64,000 bases of DNA from Pardosa pseudoannulata (GCA_032207245.1 CM063500.1:75454668-75518667); one strand, 5' to 3'. Positions 39,077 through 51,480 are shown, numbered from the stretch's first letter. Translations and numbers: made by a program. Notes: generated by a model from the letters alone, not told the origin.

Positions 39077-39203
39077 CACATATATATATGTGTATACATA
39101 TGTATATATATATATGTATATGTGTATGTGTATATATGTTTGTATACATATATGTATGTATGTATGTGTATGTATGTGTATATATATGTATATATATATA
39201 CAT
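39077..39203. repeat. (TA)n/(TATG)n microsatellite, left of pogo element
   Basis: Mixed TA, TGTA and TATG repeats. Resumes at 39942 on the other side of the inserted element. Confidence 0.9.
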
Positions 39204-39204
39204 G

Positions 39205-39941
39205 CAGTGGACTCCGCTTAATTGTATCGTGGTTAATGTATCAATTGCTTATTGTTATCGAAATCGCTTGGTCTCGATTTTCTCTATTCATTTGCATGTT
39301 AAATATATCGCTTTATATGATCGTTACATCGGTTAATGTTATCAGTTTTCGAGCCTCATTTTAACTGGCAAAGGAATATTTAAAATGTATTCGGAAGAAA
39401 CCCATTAGTTTCTTTCCCTTCGCTTTTTAAATTTTCCAGAATTCTCCCTTTACCACCTTTGTAAATTGCGAACGAACAAAGGAGAGCGGGTTTACAAGTT
39501 CCCGCAATTTTTCAGAAATACACACACCCTGATAGTGATCAATGGTTGTCAAAAAAGCAGAAGGCAATACATTCTTATCGGAACTGAGAAGGAGCATATT
39601 GACATTTTATGCCTTGCTAGCCTACATGCAGCTTGTCAATTTGGAAGCCAGAAAGCGAAATGATTTAACAATAAAACAAAAAATGAAATTTTAAATCGTT
39701 ATGACAGGTTACCAAAAATAAGTCAGCGCAATACTGAAAAGCAAAAAGAAAAAACGGAGTGGAAACGTAAAATAGTGCTGGTAAAAATGAGCAAGTTTAG
39801 GCTCCAAGACTTTGGTGTGAATTAAAGGGAGGGGGGGGGGGGAAATTTATCTCATTTTGCATATCGTTTAATTGTTATCAATCGGTTATTGTTATCAAAA
39901 TCCCAGTGTCCCAAACTGATTACAATAAACTGAGTCCACTG
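39205..39941 (+). mobile_element. Internally deleted pogo/Tigger-like element (737 bp)
   Basis: Inverted termini: cagtggactccgcttaattg (39205 inward) and cagtggactcagtttattgt (39941 inward, other strand), with internal repeats of ggttaatgttatc and ggttattgttatc near both ends. TA follows the right end; TG stands where TA is expected on the left, a likely point mutation. The termini resemble those of pogo/Tigger elements. Inserted in a (TATG)n/(TA)n microsatellite. Contains an N-terminal transposase scrap and a 12-14 nt G run near 39831. Confidence 0.75.
39653..39830 (+). pseudogene. pogo/Tigger transposase, N-terminal scrap
   Basis: Reads KRNDLTIKQKM, changes frame, then ILNRYDRLPKISQRN. A KR..LT.K.K..IL...D sequence is the start of the CENP-B/psq-type helix-turn-helix of pogo-family transposases. 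No DDE domain remains. Confidence 0.5.
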
Positions 39942-40084
<143 letters not shown>

Positions 40085-40293
40085 TGAAGCCTTTTGTAGC
40101 AGTTAAACTTAAAATTTAAAGAAGGATAAACCATTATTCTATCAGCCAAAATGTTGATTTGTAGCAAGATATATTTTTAGCAGTTAAACTAACGATTAAA
40201 TAACTGCAGTTTGCAAGAAGTTCGGCTAATAATTTAGAAGTTGGTAGAAATCGGAATACTCAAATTTTCAATAATTGCTGATATGGTTTGTAA

Positions 40294-40298
<5 letters not shown>

Positions 40299-40346
<48 letters not shown>
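40299..40346. repeat. (TA)n microsatellite
   Basis: About 48 bp of TA. Confidence 0.95.
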
Positions 40347-40349
<3 letters not shown>

Positions 40350-40350
<1 letters not shown>

Positions 40351-41560
40351 AATTGTATAGCATAGTCATATGAAGGTTATGGGGTTTCCCCAGCAAATTG
40401 CTAAATCGTAGCATAACCTGTAACCGAAAGCACCATATTATTCGATACAGGCGATTGGGAAGGTACATCAATGACGAATATTGAAAAAGAATGTCTGATA
40501 CGCATTCAACGTTCCTATTTACTTAGAACTGCATTCAGGACGACTATCAATTCAGCACTCTTAGCGTTAACATTAATACCCATACTTTCCATAACGGTTA
40601 CCAAAGCAGCCAAGTCATCTGTTTTAGTTCTGCTAGAAAAACTAATTAAATTAGGCGCAAAAACTTTCTTCCCTTTAAGAGTAAACCGGAAATTAAACAA
40701 CCTTAATCGCTATACAACATATCCCACCATCAGCGAGATATCGAAGGAGGTCGAGTCAATGGCCTTAGCTGCATGCTCTTACTGATAATTCGAAAACTAA
40801 TGCGGGAGTTAGACTCGTAATTTTTTGTTCAAGGCACTACAGCCTACTACAGATCAAGGTCGTCCATAATAGTTGTACCATCTGATCCTATTCACAGCAT
40901 TTTTGTATGTAATTCTTTTTGTTTTGTGTATTTTGTTATTTTAATTATGGTCGGAATGCTAACTTTGCTTCTTACCTAAAGCAATGCTGTTGAACCAGCA
41001 TTCCTATACTCTACACCAGATAGTCTGATGGTTGGCTGTTTAGAGGTAGTATACTATAAAGAGCCAAAACCTTCGAAAAGTTCCAAATAGAATTCTTAAG
41101 CATTTTGTGAATTAGATTTTTGTTAAAGAGATTATGTCAGTTTACTTTCAGTAACTGATAGAAATGAATACGACAATATATAACAATCATTATTTCGATT
41201 TTGGTTTAAGTTTGAGCAATTTAACATAAGTGTAGATTTGTTTATGTGCGACTTAAATCTATATTTTTTAAACATAAAACGATGCAGATAATAAGATTTT
41301 TTTTAAATATATGTTTGAATTTTTTATGCCAGTTAATTTTTAATTAGTCTTAAATATCTTTGATTCTTAAATTATTATATTGAACCAATTAAATGATTGT
41401 ATATATACGCTGATATTTTTAATGTGACCCTTCCACTAAAAGCAGAGAGAGAAATATCACTGAATTGGTTTCTTGCTTATGCAGAAAAAAATGAATTCAG
41501 AAATATAACTGAAAATATTAAATTTAATAATAAAAGGCTAACGCTTAATTTGTTAGTGGG
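40350..41560. other. Unassigned; two-strand open stretch at 40471-40785
   Basis: Slightly less AT-rich at 40360-40800. A 104-codon + frame (40471-40785) overlaps a 61-codon minus frame (40515-40700). Neither matches anything I know; no start context, splice sites or domain decide between them. Beyond 40.8 kb nothing recognised. Confidence 0.35.
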
Positions 41561-41571
41561 TTGAAAATAGA

Positions 41572-41608
41572 GGGGGAGTCTTTGGTTGGGGAAGGGGGTA
41601 AATGGGGG
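41572..41608 (+). other. Potential G-quadruplex motif
   Basis: Four G runs (GGGGG 41572-41576, GGGG 41588-41591, GGGGG 41594-41598, GGGGG 41604-41608) with loops of 11, 2 and 5 nt, standing out in AT-rich DNA. Meets a relaxed G-quadruplex definition; the first loop is long. Confidence 0.5.
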
Positions 41609-41609
41609 C

Positions 41610-42720
41610 TTAATGAAGGTAGGAGAAACTGTTTCAATCTGATTTCGAACGTTTAATAATAACATTACCCACGGAATAAGGAACCGAATTTACTGTCCTA
41701 ACTATTAGGACATCGCAGATTTAATTCTTTGAGTAAGATTTTAATTTCGGTACAATTTTTTTAACCTTACATTTGCATTTTTTAATTACATTATGAATAG
41801 CTAAATCATGAAACTCCCATTAGAACTAGCTACTTCAAATTTTAAAATTTTCCATTTATGGAGTTAATATACATGCAGACATTAAAAAAACCCTATTGAT
41901 TTCGTCCACTAATGGACAAACGTCCATTATCATAATTTGAGATTAGCACTAAATGCCGACTATTTAAAAGCCAAATAATAACTTTCAATTATTGTTCTAG
42001 CTCATATGTTTGTATATACATTACACGGAAAGGGAAGATCATAGCAAGAACAAATGAATTATTAATGTCAATATAAGGTTAAAACATCTCCTGACCTTTT
42101 CTAACTGTTAAACACTTAAAGTTAATATATTGCTGCATGAGGAAAGGTATATTCGCTTAGTATGGTATTCCAATTAATTGAAGTTAAAATCATTCCTTAG
42201 CAACAGCAAAACTAAAATTCCTCTTTCATATATATCATATGCTAATCTTAATATATTTACTTTATGTCTGAGCCCGATATAGTGAGGGAGTCTACTTTTG
42301 TTTACTACATTACAGTTAATGATATCGAATGACGGTTAGGAGATACTAGACTCCACTGATTATTTTCTACAGCAAAGTAATTTGATTCCACAAACTTTTT
42401 GAACAGCAGGCAGCAGCCTAACCATTTGATGAATTCATTACGAGGTGCATATATTCATTAAAACTATTCTTCCACAATCTGCCAGTTATATGGTATCAAA
42501 TATTTACTAGTGTGTATTAAGTGTAGTTTTTTATTTTATCTATAGATATGTACTAAAGAGAACCACAGTTTTACCCCTGAAACAGCTTTACAGTCGTGGC
42601 TAAACAAAATTTTAAAATCCCGGTGGTACTTACCGATGTATAATATTTTCACAACATCTACACTTTTAACCTTCGGTGTTTCAAAGGATTGTGGCAATGT
42701 TTAATTATTGATTCAATTAT
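41610..42720. other. Unassigned AT-rich sequence
   Basis: No gene seen. tacagtcgtggctaaacaaa at about 42590 looks like a Tc1-type terminus but has no partner. Confidence 0.4.
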
Positions 42721-42722
42721 TA

Positions 42723-43871
42723 CACTGTCTACCAATAAGTATTTAAACAACTATGCAAATGACCTCTGCAGTCCTAGGTACTTCACGCCCTCCACCGATA
42801 TACATTTTGTTGGAAAGATGCATCGGCATTAGTCGCATGCAAGATTTCGAGCAGTTTGGAGCTGTCTGATTGCCAGAAAGGTATAATTATCGGGTGTCAC
42901 AAATGTGGCCGATCCTTAAGTAACGTATCTAGGGATCTGAAGTACGCAAAATCGACAGTGGTCTATGTGATTAAGAAGTGGAAGGTGAGCTGTGATTGTC
43001 GGAATGTGCCCCGAGTCGGCCGACTAACGGAACTGTGAGATAGAGGCCGACGACTGCTTGCTAAAGAAATTCAGAACAGCAGCACCCAACCAATTACCCT
43101 CATCCGCTAGGAGTGTCAACAGGCATCTGGGAGAATTGTTTCAATGTATATCATCTGTAAGGACGCACATCTGCTTGGCTTTAATGGTCGTGCTGCCGAC
43201 TCTAAGCCTTTGATCACAAAGTCCAACCGCGCTGATCGGTTAATGCGGTGCAAAGCAAGTCGACATTGGACCGTATATCAGTGGAAACGGTTTCTTTAAA
43301 GCGATGAATCAAGGTTCACCCTTTACCATTCAGGGTCTGGCGTCTCCTGTAACAATGCATTGTGCCAACAGTCAAGTTCGCCGCATGTGGAATTACGGTC
43401 TGGGGGGGGGTTCTCCTGTTATGGACTGGGACCCGTGATCCCCATTCATGGTAAGCTCAGGGTCGATGCCTACTGCACTATTATGGATGGCAATGTGCTT
43501 CCAACGTTGTGGCAGTTTTAAGGGTTAGACCCCTATTAAGTACAGGACAACTTTGTTATGTTTCGAGGTTAACCAAGGCTTGGTTTAGTGTCAAGGGATT
43601 TCATCGAATAGACTAGCCTGCCCAGAGTACAAACCTGCAACCTATCGAGAACGTGTGGAACGAGTTGGATTGCCTAATTAAGGTCAATGAACTTGTATAT
43701 CTACTTCGGGCCGAGTGGAAGACAGTGCCATTAGATGTAATACAAAGACTTGTGAAAAGTATGCCCCGGAAGGTTCAAGCTGTAATTGCCTCTCATGGAG
43801 GCACTACTAGTTATTGATTTTGAATAAAATTAGTTTATCACAGGTGTCCAAATACTTAGTGGTAGACAGTG
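42723..43871 (+). mobile_element. Tc1/mariner element, second copy (1149 bp)
   Basis: Inverted termini cactgtctaccaataagta (left) and cactgtctaccactaagta (right, other strand), flanked by TA on both sides (42721-42722 and 43872-43873). Related to the element at 19131 but in the opposite orientation and more decayed. Confidence 0.9.
42839..43814 (+). pseudogene. Tc1 transposase, heavily decayed
   Basis: Begins at the ATG at 42839 but loses frame within ten codons; the frame then reads ELSDCQKGIIIGCHKCGRSL and VVYVIKKWK, matching the helix-turn-helix of the copy at 19.2-20.2 kb, up to a stop at 43038. Further on, scraps such as a Trp-Gln-Phe segment (about 43510) and NPIEN-like remains are spread over different frames with several stops. 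Inactive. Confidence 0.8.
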
Positions 43872-43874
43872 TAG

Positions 43875-45660
43875 TTATCCGTATATAATTTTATCACGGT
43901 TTGTTGTGTATTAGTTTTAGTATATTACTACACTAAGGTACTGAGTTCCAAACCAAAAATTACTGACTTTGTTTATATATAATGTATTATATATACAACG
44001 AGTGTCATCCTTATTTGAATTTTTAGTTTCACCAAAAGCATGGTTAGACGGTATGTTATATTAAGGAAGAAAGATTAAACCTGTTGTAATGTATGATAAT
44101 AATAAATATTAGAATTTTCCTACATCCAAAAGCCATTTTTTTTACTTCGATACATTAAGTACCTTGTCCAGGTTTTGTCCATTTTATTAGTGGCCTGTTA
44201 TTAGTTTCTCAATTACGTTGAAGAGTCTACATGTTCAAAGACTAATTGAAATATATACCTGTGAAAAATTGATTTGGGAGTTATGAAATTATTGTAAATT
44301 AATTGCGAGAGTTCGAAATTAATTTACAAATTGTTGTATGTAAATAAAGACAAACACAAAAGAATACATGATTTTGCTACAAAAAGACCAAAGAAAAGAA
44401 AAAGCAGTCAGGATGACTATACAGAAAATTGGGTTCATGCCTAATTTCTTCTATATGATCTTTAAATCTTCAGCCCATATCGGAGTTTAGAATTCTTCAC
44501 ACGTTTTTAATTCAAGACGGGCGTTTCATTCTATTAAATCGTTGGTAGTTTTGAAGTGTGATCTAAACAATATCATGGAGCACTGATCTTACATTTCATA
44601 TTTTAGATAAAGTTCCTGTGATAATTTTATACCATAGCAAAAGTAAATTGCTTTCAATTTTGAATCCTTTCAAGAATGATGTGGCACTGTTATATTCTTG
44701 CATTCTCACCGTTCCATAAGTAGCTTTATATATGTTCTCAGCAAAGTTGCATGTAGGTTTAATTATATGGTAATGTTTGTCCGTGGTTATTGTTTTGTCC
44801 ATAGTAAACAGTATCTTTTCACGGAACTTACAGCTCTATTAGAGCCGTGTTTTATCGTTTTTTAAGAAAAAAAAAACAAGAAAAACTGACGCAGAGAACT
44901 GTTTCGCCGCTACGTCCGAGCTGTATTATCATTGACAGGGGATCGATGGCTGAAATAGGACTAAAAGATGATACAAAAAATTTTTTTTAGATATTTTCTA
45001 GGGAAAGGGATAAATAATCGCTTTACATTTGAATAAAGTATAAACGACAAAACCAATAAAGTGTAGAGATAGGGTAGTATTTAACTGTAGTTAAAAAAAA
45101 ACAGTTGTGTATTATTCTATATCTCTGCTCTACCGTTCATGTCAAAATGACCCGAAATAAAACTTAAATGTCTATAACAAAATATAGTATAGGATTATTT
45201 TTCCGAGACTGCTTGATATAGCAAGCAAATAATATTAATATGTACTCCTAGAGGGATTTAAGTTTAGTTGCATTTTGAAGGAATATTTCTCAATTTATAC
45301 ATAGTTTATAGATCGGGATAATATGACCCAATGTAATAAAATATATTCTCTCATACATGTTCATATTTGTTTGGTATAATTCAAAGAAAAAAAATAACAG
45401 TAGTTTCTCTAATTTATCCATTTTTGAAACATGTTTCATTGCCGTACGTGTTCGGTCACATGACAAGAGAGTGCATGCACGGTCAAAAAGTTGATTATAC
45501 CCAATAGGGGGAAGTAGGCAAACCATTTGTCTTATTGCAGTTTCATTTTTATGCTCTATTTCACTGTCTGTTAAATTGTAAAAGAGTTGGGCCTGTGTAT
45601 GTAAGAGAAAAATTTGCAAATTGCATATATTTCAGTTACGATGATATAACTACACTAATA
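43875..45660. other. Unassigned AT-rich sequence
   Basis: Frames at 44596-44802 and 45290-45619 (minus) have no recognisable domain, coiled coil or signal peptide that I would trust. No element termini paired. Confidence 0.35.
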
Positions 45661-45692
45661 GAAGCTTCTTCTAGAGATAAGATTGTTCGAGT

Positions 45693-45929
45693 TTGAAAAT
45701 TATACTGTTTGAAATGTATGAAAATCATACTCGATGTGATAATCGAAGTCATGAAATTGAGACCGAAAGCTCTGACAAATATTTTGAAGCCAAAATTCAA
45801 GAAATGAACTATAAAGAAACTATTCCATCCAAGAATCGAGAAATTAATCTGCTGTCATTTTCTTCTCAATCAACAGCTGACACAAAATTTAAAAGCAACG
45901 GAAATATACTAATGATTATATTACCATGA
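45693..45929 (+). other. Unrecognised 78-codon open frame
   Basis: Hydrophilic frame rich in Glu, Ser, Lys and Asn (ESSDKYFEAKIQEMNYKE) in slightly less AT-rich DNA. Composition is more protein-like than most frames here, and could be a transposase N-terminus remnant, but there is no diagnostic motif. Low confidence that it means anything. Confidence 0.2.
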
Positions 45930-46570
45930 TTCATAACTTTTAATTGTATGTATTGCAAACAAATTATGCAAATAGGAGACAAAAAGACCCTGAAATTAAA
46001 TTTTTTGATAAAAATTAATCTGCTGACATATTTTAGAAAAGAAGGTAAGACACCAAATATTTACAATTTGAATTTTACGACTGGTGGACAGATAGTTTAG
46101 TAAAAAATTGAATAATTTTTCTTTTTTTAATTGATTTAGCACTGAAGAGCAGTTACCATGGATTATTGTATCTCTTTCAGTATTAATTTATTCTAAGTTC
46201 AATGAACAATGTGTAATAAAATAAACATATAATTAATCGGAATAAAAAGACTGAAGTCCGGTTTTAAAAGCCGTCTATTAGCATACTCGGCTTAGAATTT
46301 CTGAAATTGAACGGTGAAAAATTATCTCTTCTCCTCAGTTTCTAATTTTAGAAAATATCTTAGTTTTTTTTTGTTCTGCAGATTCCTTTCAAAGATTTAA
46401 CTACCAACAAGAAAATATCTAATATTTCTTTTCAATATTCTTAGTTCTAGTTCTTCGTTTCTCTTATATAGAAACTATTTTGGTAATTTCTAGTTTCTCT
46501 TTAAGAAAGTTTGAGCTCAATCCTATAATGAACTACCATTGTTAAAGATCAGATTTTAAATCTGATCTAA

Positions 46571-46746
46571 GGTTTGGTTTGGAGTGCTTTGGTCTACTTT
46601 TTGCAACACGAGGGCTCAATGAAACGGGGACCTACTGCTTAAAGCCGATTCCGAACGGCTACTAATATCCATGCCACTGTGGGATTCGAACCCACGAACT
46701 CTGGTACCGAAGGCCAACACCCTAACCAATCGGCCATAGTTCGGCA
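46571..46746 (-). mobile_element. tRNA-derived SINE, copy S1
   Basis: About 176 bp. On the minus strand it starts at 46746 with a tRNA-like head (A box tggccgattgg, B box gggttcgaatccc) and ends at 46571 with a CCAAACCAAACC tail. Flanked by an exact 11-bp duplication atctgatctaa (46560-46570 and 46747-46757). The internal hairpin gccgattccgaacggc is shared by the family. Not a working tRNA gene: the acceptor stem is incomplete and the sequence runs on into the SINE body. Confidence 0.85.
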
Positions 46747-47201
46747 TCTGATCTAAGTAAATCACAGGTAGGACACATTAGCTATCTTGTAAAAAAAATT
46801 CTCGGTTAGGAGGAGGAGATGAGATGTTGTGAGAAAGAAACTCTTCTAATAGATAAACTGTTTTTGGAAAAGACAGAAACAGTCAAAAAAAATCTTAAAA
46901 CTATGGGAACAAAAATTAAAAAAAGATATACGATTGTAATAATCATTATCAAAAGCAAACTAATCGAAGAATCGATTTAATTTTAGATAGAAAAAAATAA
47001 TTGACATAAGTCACTGTGGATCAACAAGGTAAAAACTGTTTCTATATAACTATTATAGAAATGGAACTACTTTCAAGCAGTTTAAAAAAATGCGTATAAA
47101 TGTCACTCATTAGAAAACCCAGAGAAGTACCTATAATAATACATTTAGTATAAACGACCACTATAAACATGAGTTATCTGATTCAGACAAACGCTTCAAT
47201 T

Positions 47202-47480
47202 TCAAACTGCAAAATATTCCCTAAGACTCTTGGCAAACCAATCTATTCCACTATTAACTAGCAGATTGCTAAATAAAGACTTTACGTCAAAAGAATTTAT
47301 CATATACCTACCTGCGCTGCTTGAACTTACGAAATGTTTTAACAAAATCAAAAAAACTAAAGTAGTAAAAGTATTGTTACACATATGAAGAGAGAAAGTA
47401 GTATGCCGGTTCTTTACAAAATTGTAAGAAGCAGTATTGCAATTGCAAACAATGGATCTAAGATTAATGTCCTAGGAAAA
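47202..47480 (-). pseudogene. Reverse-transcriptase fragment
   Basis: Minus frame reads MINSFDVKSLFSNLLVNSGI, close to the SFDV.SLFTN.P motif of Penelope-like and some LINE reverse transcriptases (the motif that contains the first catalytic Asp), then runs out at a stop after the RT motif. In-frame upstream residues (NFVKNRHTTFSLHM) are compatible but not diagnostic. Frames further upstream on the same strand (47616-47837 and 47851-48066) may belong to the same element. No YADD box found. Confidence 0.45.
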
Positions 47481-48099
47481 GCTTAAAACCGGGCACAGTA
47501 ACAGACAAAAGTAGTCAAATACCAATCATTGTGAGAGACAATAAATGAAAGTGGGATGGCAGATTTTTTTTTAAAACTTAACTTCATTAAAGCTGCAGTC
47601 AGTAAGATTTCAACCTCAATAAGGAGTGTTAACACATTTTGGGGATTTTTCGGGATCAAACGATATGTCGATCTGAGCCTTACTGACTTTACTAGTATTG
47701 GTAACAGCTAAATTTGAGTCAGAATGTAAATTATTGATGTGCATTTTAGAAGAACTATTGAGATTACGTTTAGAAATTAACAATCGGTGTTTAAAAGATA
47801 GTCTAATATAATGTTTAATTAGCAATAAAAAGATCATTTTAACAGACCGTTCAATCAGAACAAATTAACTTAGAGGGGAACAAAAGTCTAAAAGCAACAG
47901 AAAACATAGAACTGAAAATAAAGTGACCAACAAGATTCCTATTGAAGGCAGGTAAAGTACTATAATTAGGAGAATCGAAAATTACGAAGATCAGAAAACT
48001 TGTTGAGAAAGGAATTTCTCTTCGAAGAAACAGGAAGGACATTGAACAAAATTCCTTTTTAATCAAATCAAAGTTATGTATGAGCTCAAGAAAAAATTC

Positions 48100-49320
48100 T
48101 TACACGAATGTTCCAAAGAACTAAAAATTATTTATCAATTTTTGTTTGTCGTTTTCTTTAACTTTCTATCTTAATTTAGGTTTGCACTTTTCCACCTTTG
48201 GAGGCAGTTACGTGTCCGACCTTAATACGTGTTTATTTGTATGTGAAATTGCTAAGTGCGTGATATTATGAGACCGATTTTCTGTTTCGTCTCTTAGTCT
48301 AAATTTTCAGCCGCCGAATCATCCGCAATGATATTGCAGCTCCCTTTTAGCTGCAAAACAGATCTGACTTTAGTCTTTCTGTTATGGCTTTACTTAAGTT
48401 AGCATGCATTACTTAACTCTGACAAAGGATTTGCCTTCTTGTATAAATGTGTACTGACTTATCACAAAAATATTTTTAGTGGTGACAGTCTGGAGCTCAT
48501 TGTTCGTCTGTCGTCTCATACAGAACTTGTCAAATGATGAGATTTTAAGATACTACTTGGTTCATATTTGTTTATAATAATATTCATCATCAGATAGTAT
48601 CAGTTTTGGACTGCCAATTATATGGTCTTAGCCATATAAATCGCCCTCTTTCTCATATTTGTCTTAATCTGTCTCTTAATAAGACTATCGATGAAAATGT
48701 TTATTTTATACGTATCAAATTTATTTCTCTGTTAGAAGCTCCAATAGTATATAGTCGATGTTTGACATAAAGAAAAAAATTTTCCACTTTGCTCTTCCAA
48801 GAAAAAGAGAAAGCCTGTAAAAGAGAAAAAAAATTAAATTAAGTTACAAAAACTTCCTTGATCTATCCTTTTATAAGAATAAACAAAAGTTAGTTTTATA
48901 CTACGGAATAAAGCACTGATTTTTACATTGCTCTTTACCCCTAGGTGCTATAATGTATATAATACAGAGTTCATCCTTCAAGTGTATCCACAATTCCTTT
49001 CGATCTCACTCAAATTTTGCACCATGGACGTTCTTGATGACAATAGAAAGATAATGTGTAATTTTACATTCTTGTGGGACTTAAAGGAAATTTTACAACC
49101 TTGAGAGGTCAAATATATTCAATCTTTAAAGTGAATATCTTAACAACGCTCGCCGAAATGGCAACCGCAAATTAGTTTGCCTTTAGACCTTCATAAATTT
49201 CTCAGCTATTAGTTTGAGAAGTAATTGTAATAAAATCACGAACTTTAAAGTGTATACCGATAATTTAGCGGTCCTACATTTTTTTATATACAAGAAAAAT
49301 ATATTTCACGCATATCTTGA
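48100..49320. other. Unassigned sequence
   Basis: Moderately AT-rich, no gene or repeat recognised. Confidence 0.4.
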
Positions 49321-49960
49321 GAGTAAACAATGTTCTATTTAGAGTTATTCGGAGTTAGGTTGTCTATTCGGAGGGTAAACAAGCAAAATGTATCGCTTGC
49401 GGGAAATAACTATGTAAGAGTCACGTCCGTCTATGTTGGTGGTCAAGATGAACATTTGTTAAAACGGACTTCGGATCATAGCAAGACATCAAACAATTGG
49501 AAACAATATTGTGCCAGTAATGGTCTTGACACACGGATTGTTGGAGGTATCAAGCGGGTAGTTTAGCAACGCACCGAAAGAGGCAAGGATGCTTTGGTTG
49601 ACCGAGTCGGCCAAGCGCCAAGAGTATGTCAGCTACCCCAAGGACGAGGGTTGAAAAGGAGAGGGGTCGATCTCCAGTAAAACCGACATTTCCTGTTTGG
49701 GAAAGAAAGAAGCGGGAGCCACTCCCGGCTGAACTCTGAGAGAGTCGATTGATCTAGAGTAATCTCCACTTTGGATGAAAGGTTGAATCTTTATACAGTT
49801 GATATTTTTCTTTAAATGTTTCTTTTTCTTAAATAAATCAACCTTTGTTAAATCTGAAAAATCCATGGCTCTGACTATTTATCACCAAGTCTTTTGCACT
49901 CCAAGAAACTCATGCGAAGCCGTATGCAAAATGATTAGGGTGTGACTGACGACCTTAAAA
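49320..49960. other. GC-richer island with open frames on both strands
   Basis: A 78-codon + frame (49330-49566) and a 77-codon minus frame (49633-49866, MDFSDLTKVDLFKKKKHLKK) lie side by side in sequence of mixed composition. I recognise neither. Candidate for a decayed retroelement or a captured host exon. Confidence 0.3.
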
Positions 49961-50005
49961 AGACATCGCAACCGCTTGGAGATATAACAAACGATTTTTC
50001 TGTTT

Positions 50006-50546
50006 TTAAACCCCTTCCGGTAAAATGACGAGTCTAGCTCGTCATTAGTTTTTCATTCCATACCGCACAATGACGAGTTACTGTTAAATATGATAATTTA
50101 GTTTAAAATTTCTAGTGTACTGAATTTGGCAACACTTTTATCACTTGTGAAAATCACAAGTCACTATTGCATATTGTTTACTTGGTACAAGTCATTGGCA
50201 AATTAATGAGTCAGAATAAAAGAAAACCTACTAAGAAATGCCGTGTGTGTTACAAGAATCAAATTAAAAGTGAGACTACTTGGCGGTGTAAACAATTAAG
50301 AATTCCTTTGCACTTTGTTTTGAAAAGTACCACTAGCTTGAAGACTATTATCTGTATACCTTATTAATGTTTTGCTTTGATATTTTCTTAATTTTACTGT
50401 TTCTGATATTATTTAACACTATGTAAAAAGTGGATTTTAATTAAGAATATGTAAGAATTGTAAAATGATACAAGTTTTTTAAATAAAAATTAAATGGTTA
50501 TTTCATGCACAGTTTTTCATTATTAAATCATACCGGAAGGGGTTAA
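50006..50546 (+). mobile_element. piggyBac-like MITE keeping the C-terminal finger (about 532 bp)
   Basis: Termini ccccttccggta at 50011 and, on the other strand, at 50542, a 12-bp perfect inverted repeat. TTAA sits outside both ends (50006-50009, with one extra A before the left terminus, and 50543-50546). Just inside the left end is aatgacgag, then its inverse ctcgtcatt, then aatgacgag again. It carries a scrap of the transposase C-terminus. Everything between the left end and the finger has been deleted. Confidence 0.75.
50209..50367 (+). pseudogene. piggyBac transposase C-terminal cysteine-rich remnant
   Basis: Reads KPTKKCRVCYKNQIKSETTW then RCKQLRIPLHFVL. A basic K..KCRVC followed by a further Cys fits the cross-brace zinc finger at the C-terminus of piggyBac transposases, which binds the element ends; the last Cys/His ligands are degraded here. 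Confidence 0.6.
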
Positions 50547-51070
50547 GAAACTATTTCGAAAGGTAGATTTTAAAACATTTTTACGTAGCAGATTTTTCAA
50601 TTCTCCTGTGCACTTTCGTAATTCTACTCGGTACAATCATGAATCGTATAGATGTCCAGAATTTAATTTCTCCCAGTGTTATATATACATAAAAATTTTT
50701 AGAGGTTACAAATTTAAAATTCGGCTTAATATTTAATAAATTCATAGCTTTTTGTATCGATTTTAATTTCATTTTCGAATATACGTATGGAATTAGAGTT
50801 TTACTCAGTTTCAAAACATGTTCCTAACAGTTAATTATTTTACAAATATTTTTCTTTTTCTTGATTGAAACATTGAATACCGCCAAAATTTCTCATTTGA
50901 TAACTGCATGGGGGAGAAAAAAGACTTAGCATTCTACCAAACGATCACTGCGCTTTTTCTTCGGAAAGCCAGATGTTTCGTTTGAGTACTTTCCATACAG
51001 ATTAACGTAAACTATTGCCTTCTCTCAAGCTTTGAGTAAAAATATTTATGTATCACTTACATAATAATAG
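50547..51070. other. Unassigned AT-rich sequence
   Basis: Nothing recognised. Confidence 0.4.
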
Positions 51071-51072
51071 CT

Positions 51073-51480
51073 TAAGTTATATGTCCGTCTGTCCATGAAT
51101 GTATGAAGCGGTTGGACCAGGAATGGATAGAGGCATCCATATTGGATTCTTGATGAGTTAGGGTTAGCAAATTTAAAAAAAATAACGTTTATCATGTACT
51201 ATGGATCCAATTCTAAAATAAATTTGTATAAATATGCTTCATAGCACAGAGAAAATACTAACATCTTTAAAACGGTCACCCCTGAAAAAAAATACCATTT
51301 TTTTCTAACATATGACATTTCTTTAACCATCTCATTTAATCATTTCTTATTTTAAATTAATTAAACATCGTCTGCATTATTTTGATACGTTTTATCACTG
51401 AACTTAGATATTACATAAATAACTCTTTATATTTAAATTAAATACATATGTGATAATTTAAAATTTAATTATATTGCAAT
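51073..51480 (-). mobile_element. RTE-like non-LTR element, 3' end, copy 1
   Basis: On the minus strand it ends tggtccaaccgcttcataca, then cattcatggacagacggaca, then tataa: the GGTCC.RCCG.TT...GACAGACGGACA signature at the 3' end of many RTE-type LINEs and SINEs that borrow their tail. Collinear with 54787-55270 for about 400 bp. No reverse-transcriptase frame, so 5' truncated or a SINE. Confidence 0.6.

Noticed and set aside
40471..40785. 104-codon + frame as a gene
   Set aside because: A minus frame overlaps it, no domain is recognisable, and there is no support from splice or promoter signals.
42590..42625. Tc1-type terminus tacagtcgtggctaaac
   Set aside because: Resembles a Tc1 end but has no inverted partner within several kb and no transposase frame.
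44829..44842. Histone-mRNA-like stem-loop (gctctattagagc)
   Set aside because: The stem is 5 bp with a 3-nt loop, does not match the 6-bp/4-nt histone form, and there is no histone frame upstream.
46571..46746. tRNA gene on the minus strand
   Set aside because: A and B boxes are present, but there is no closed acceptor stem, the sequence continues into a SINE body with tail, and it has target-site duplications. The same applies to the other SINE copies.
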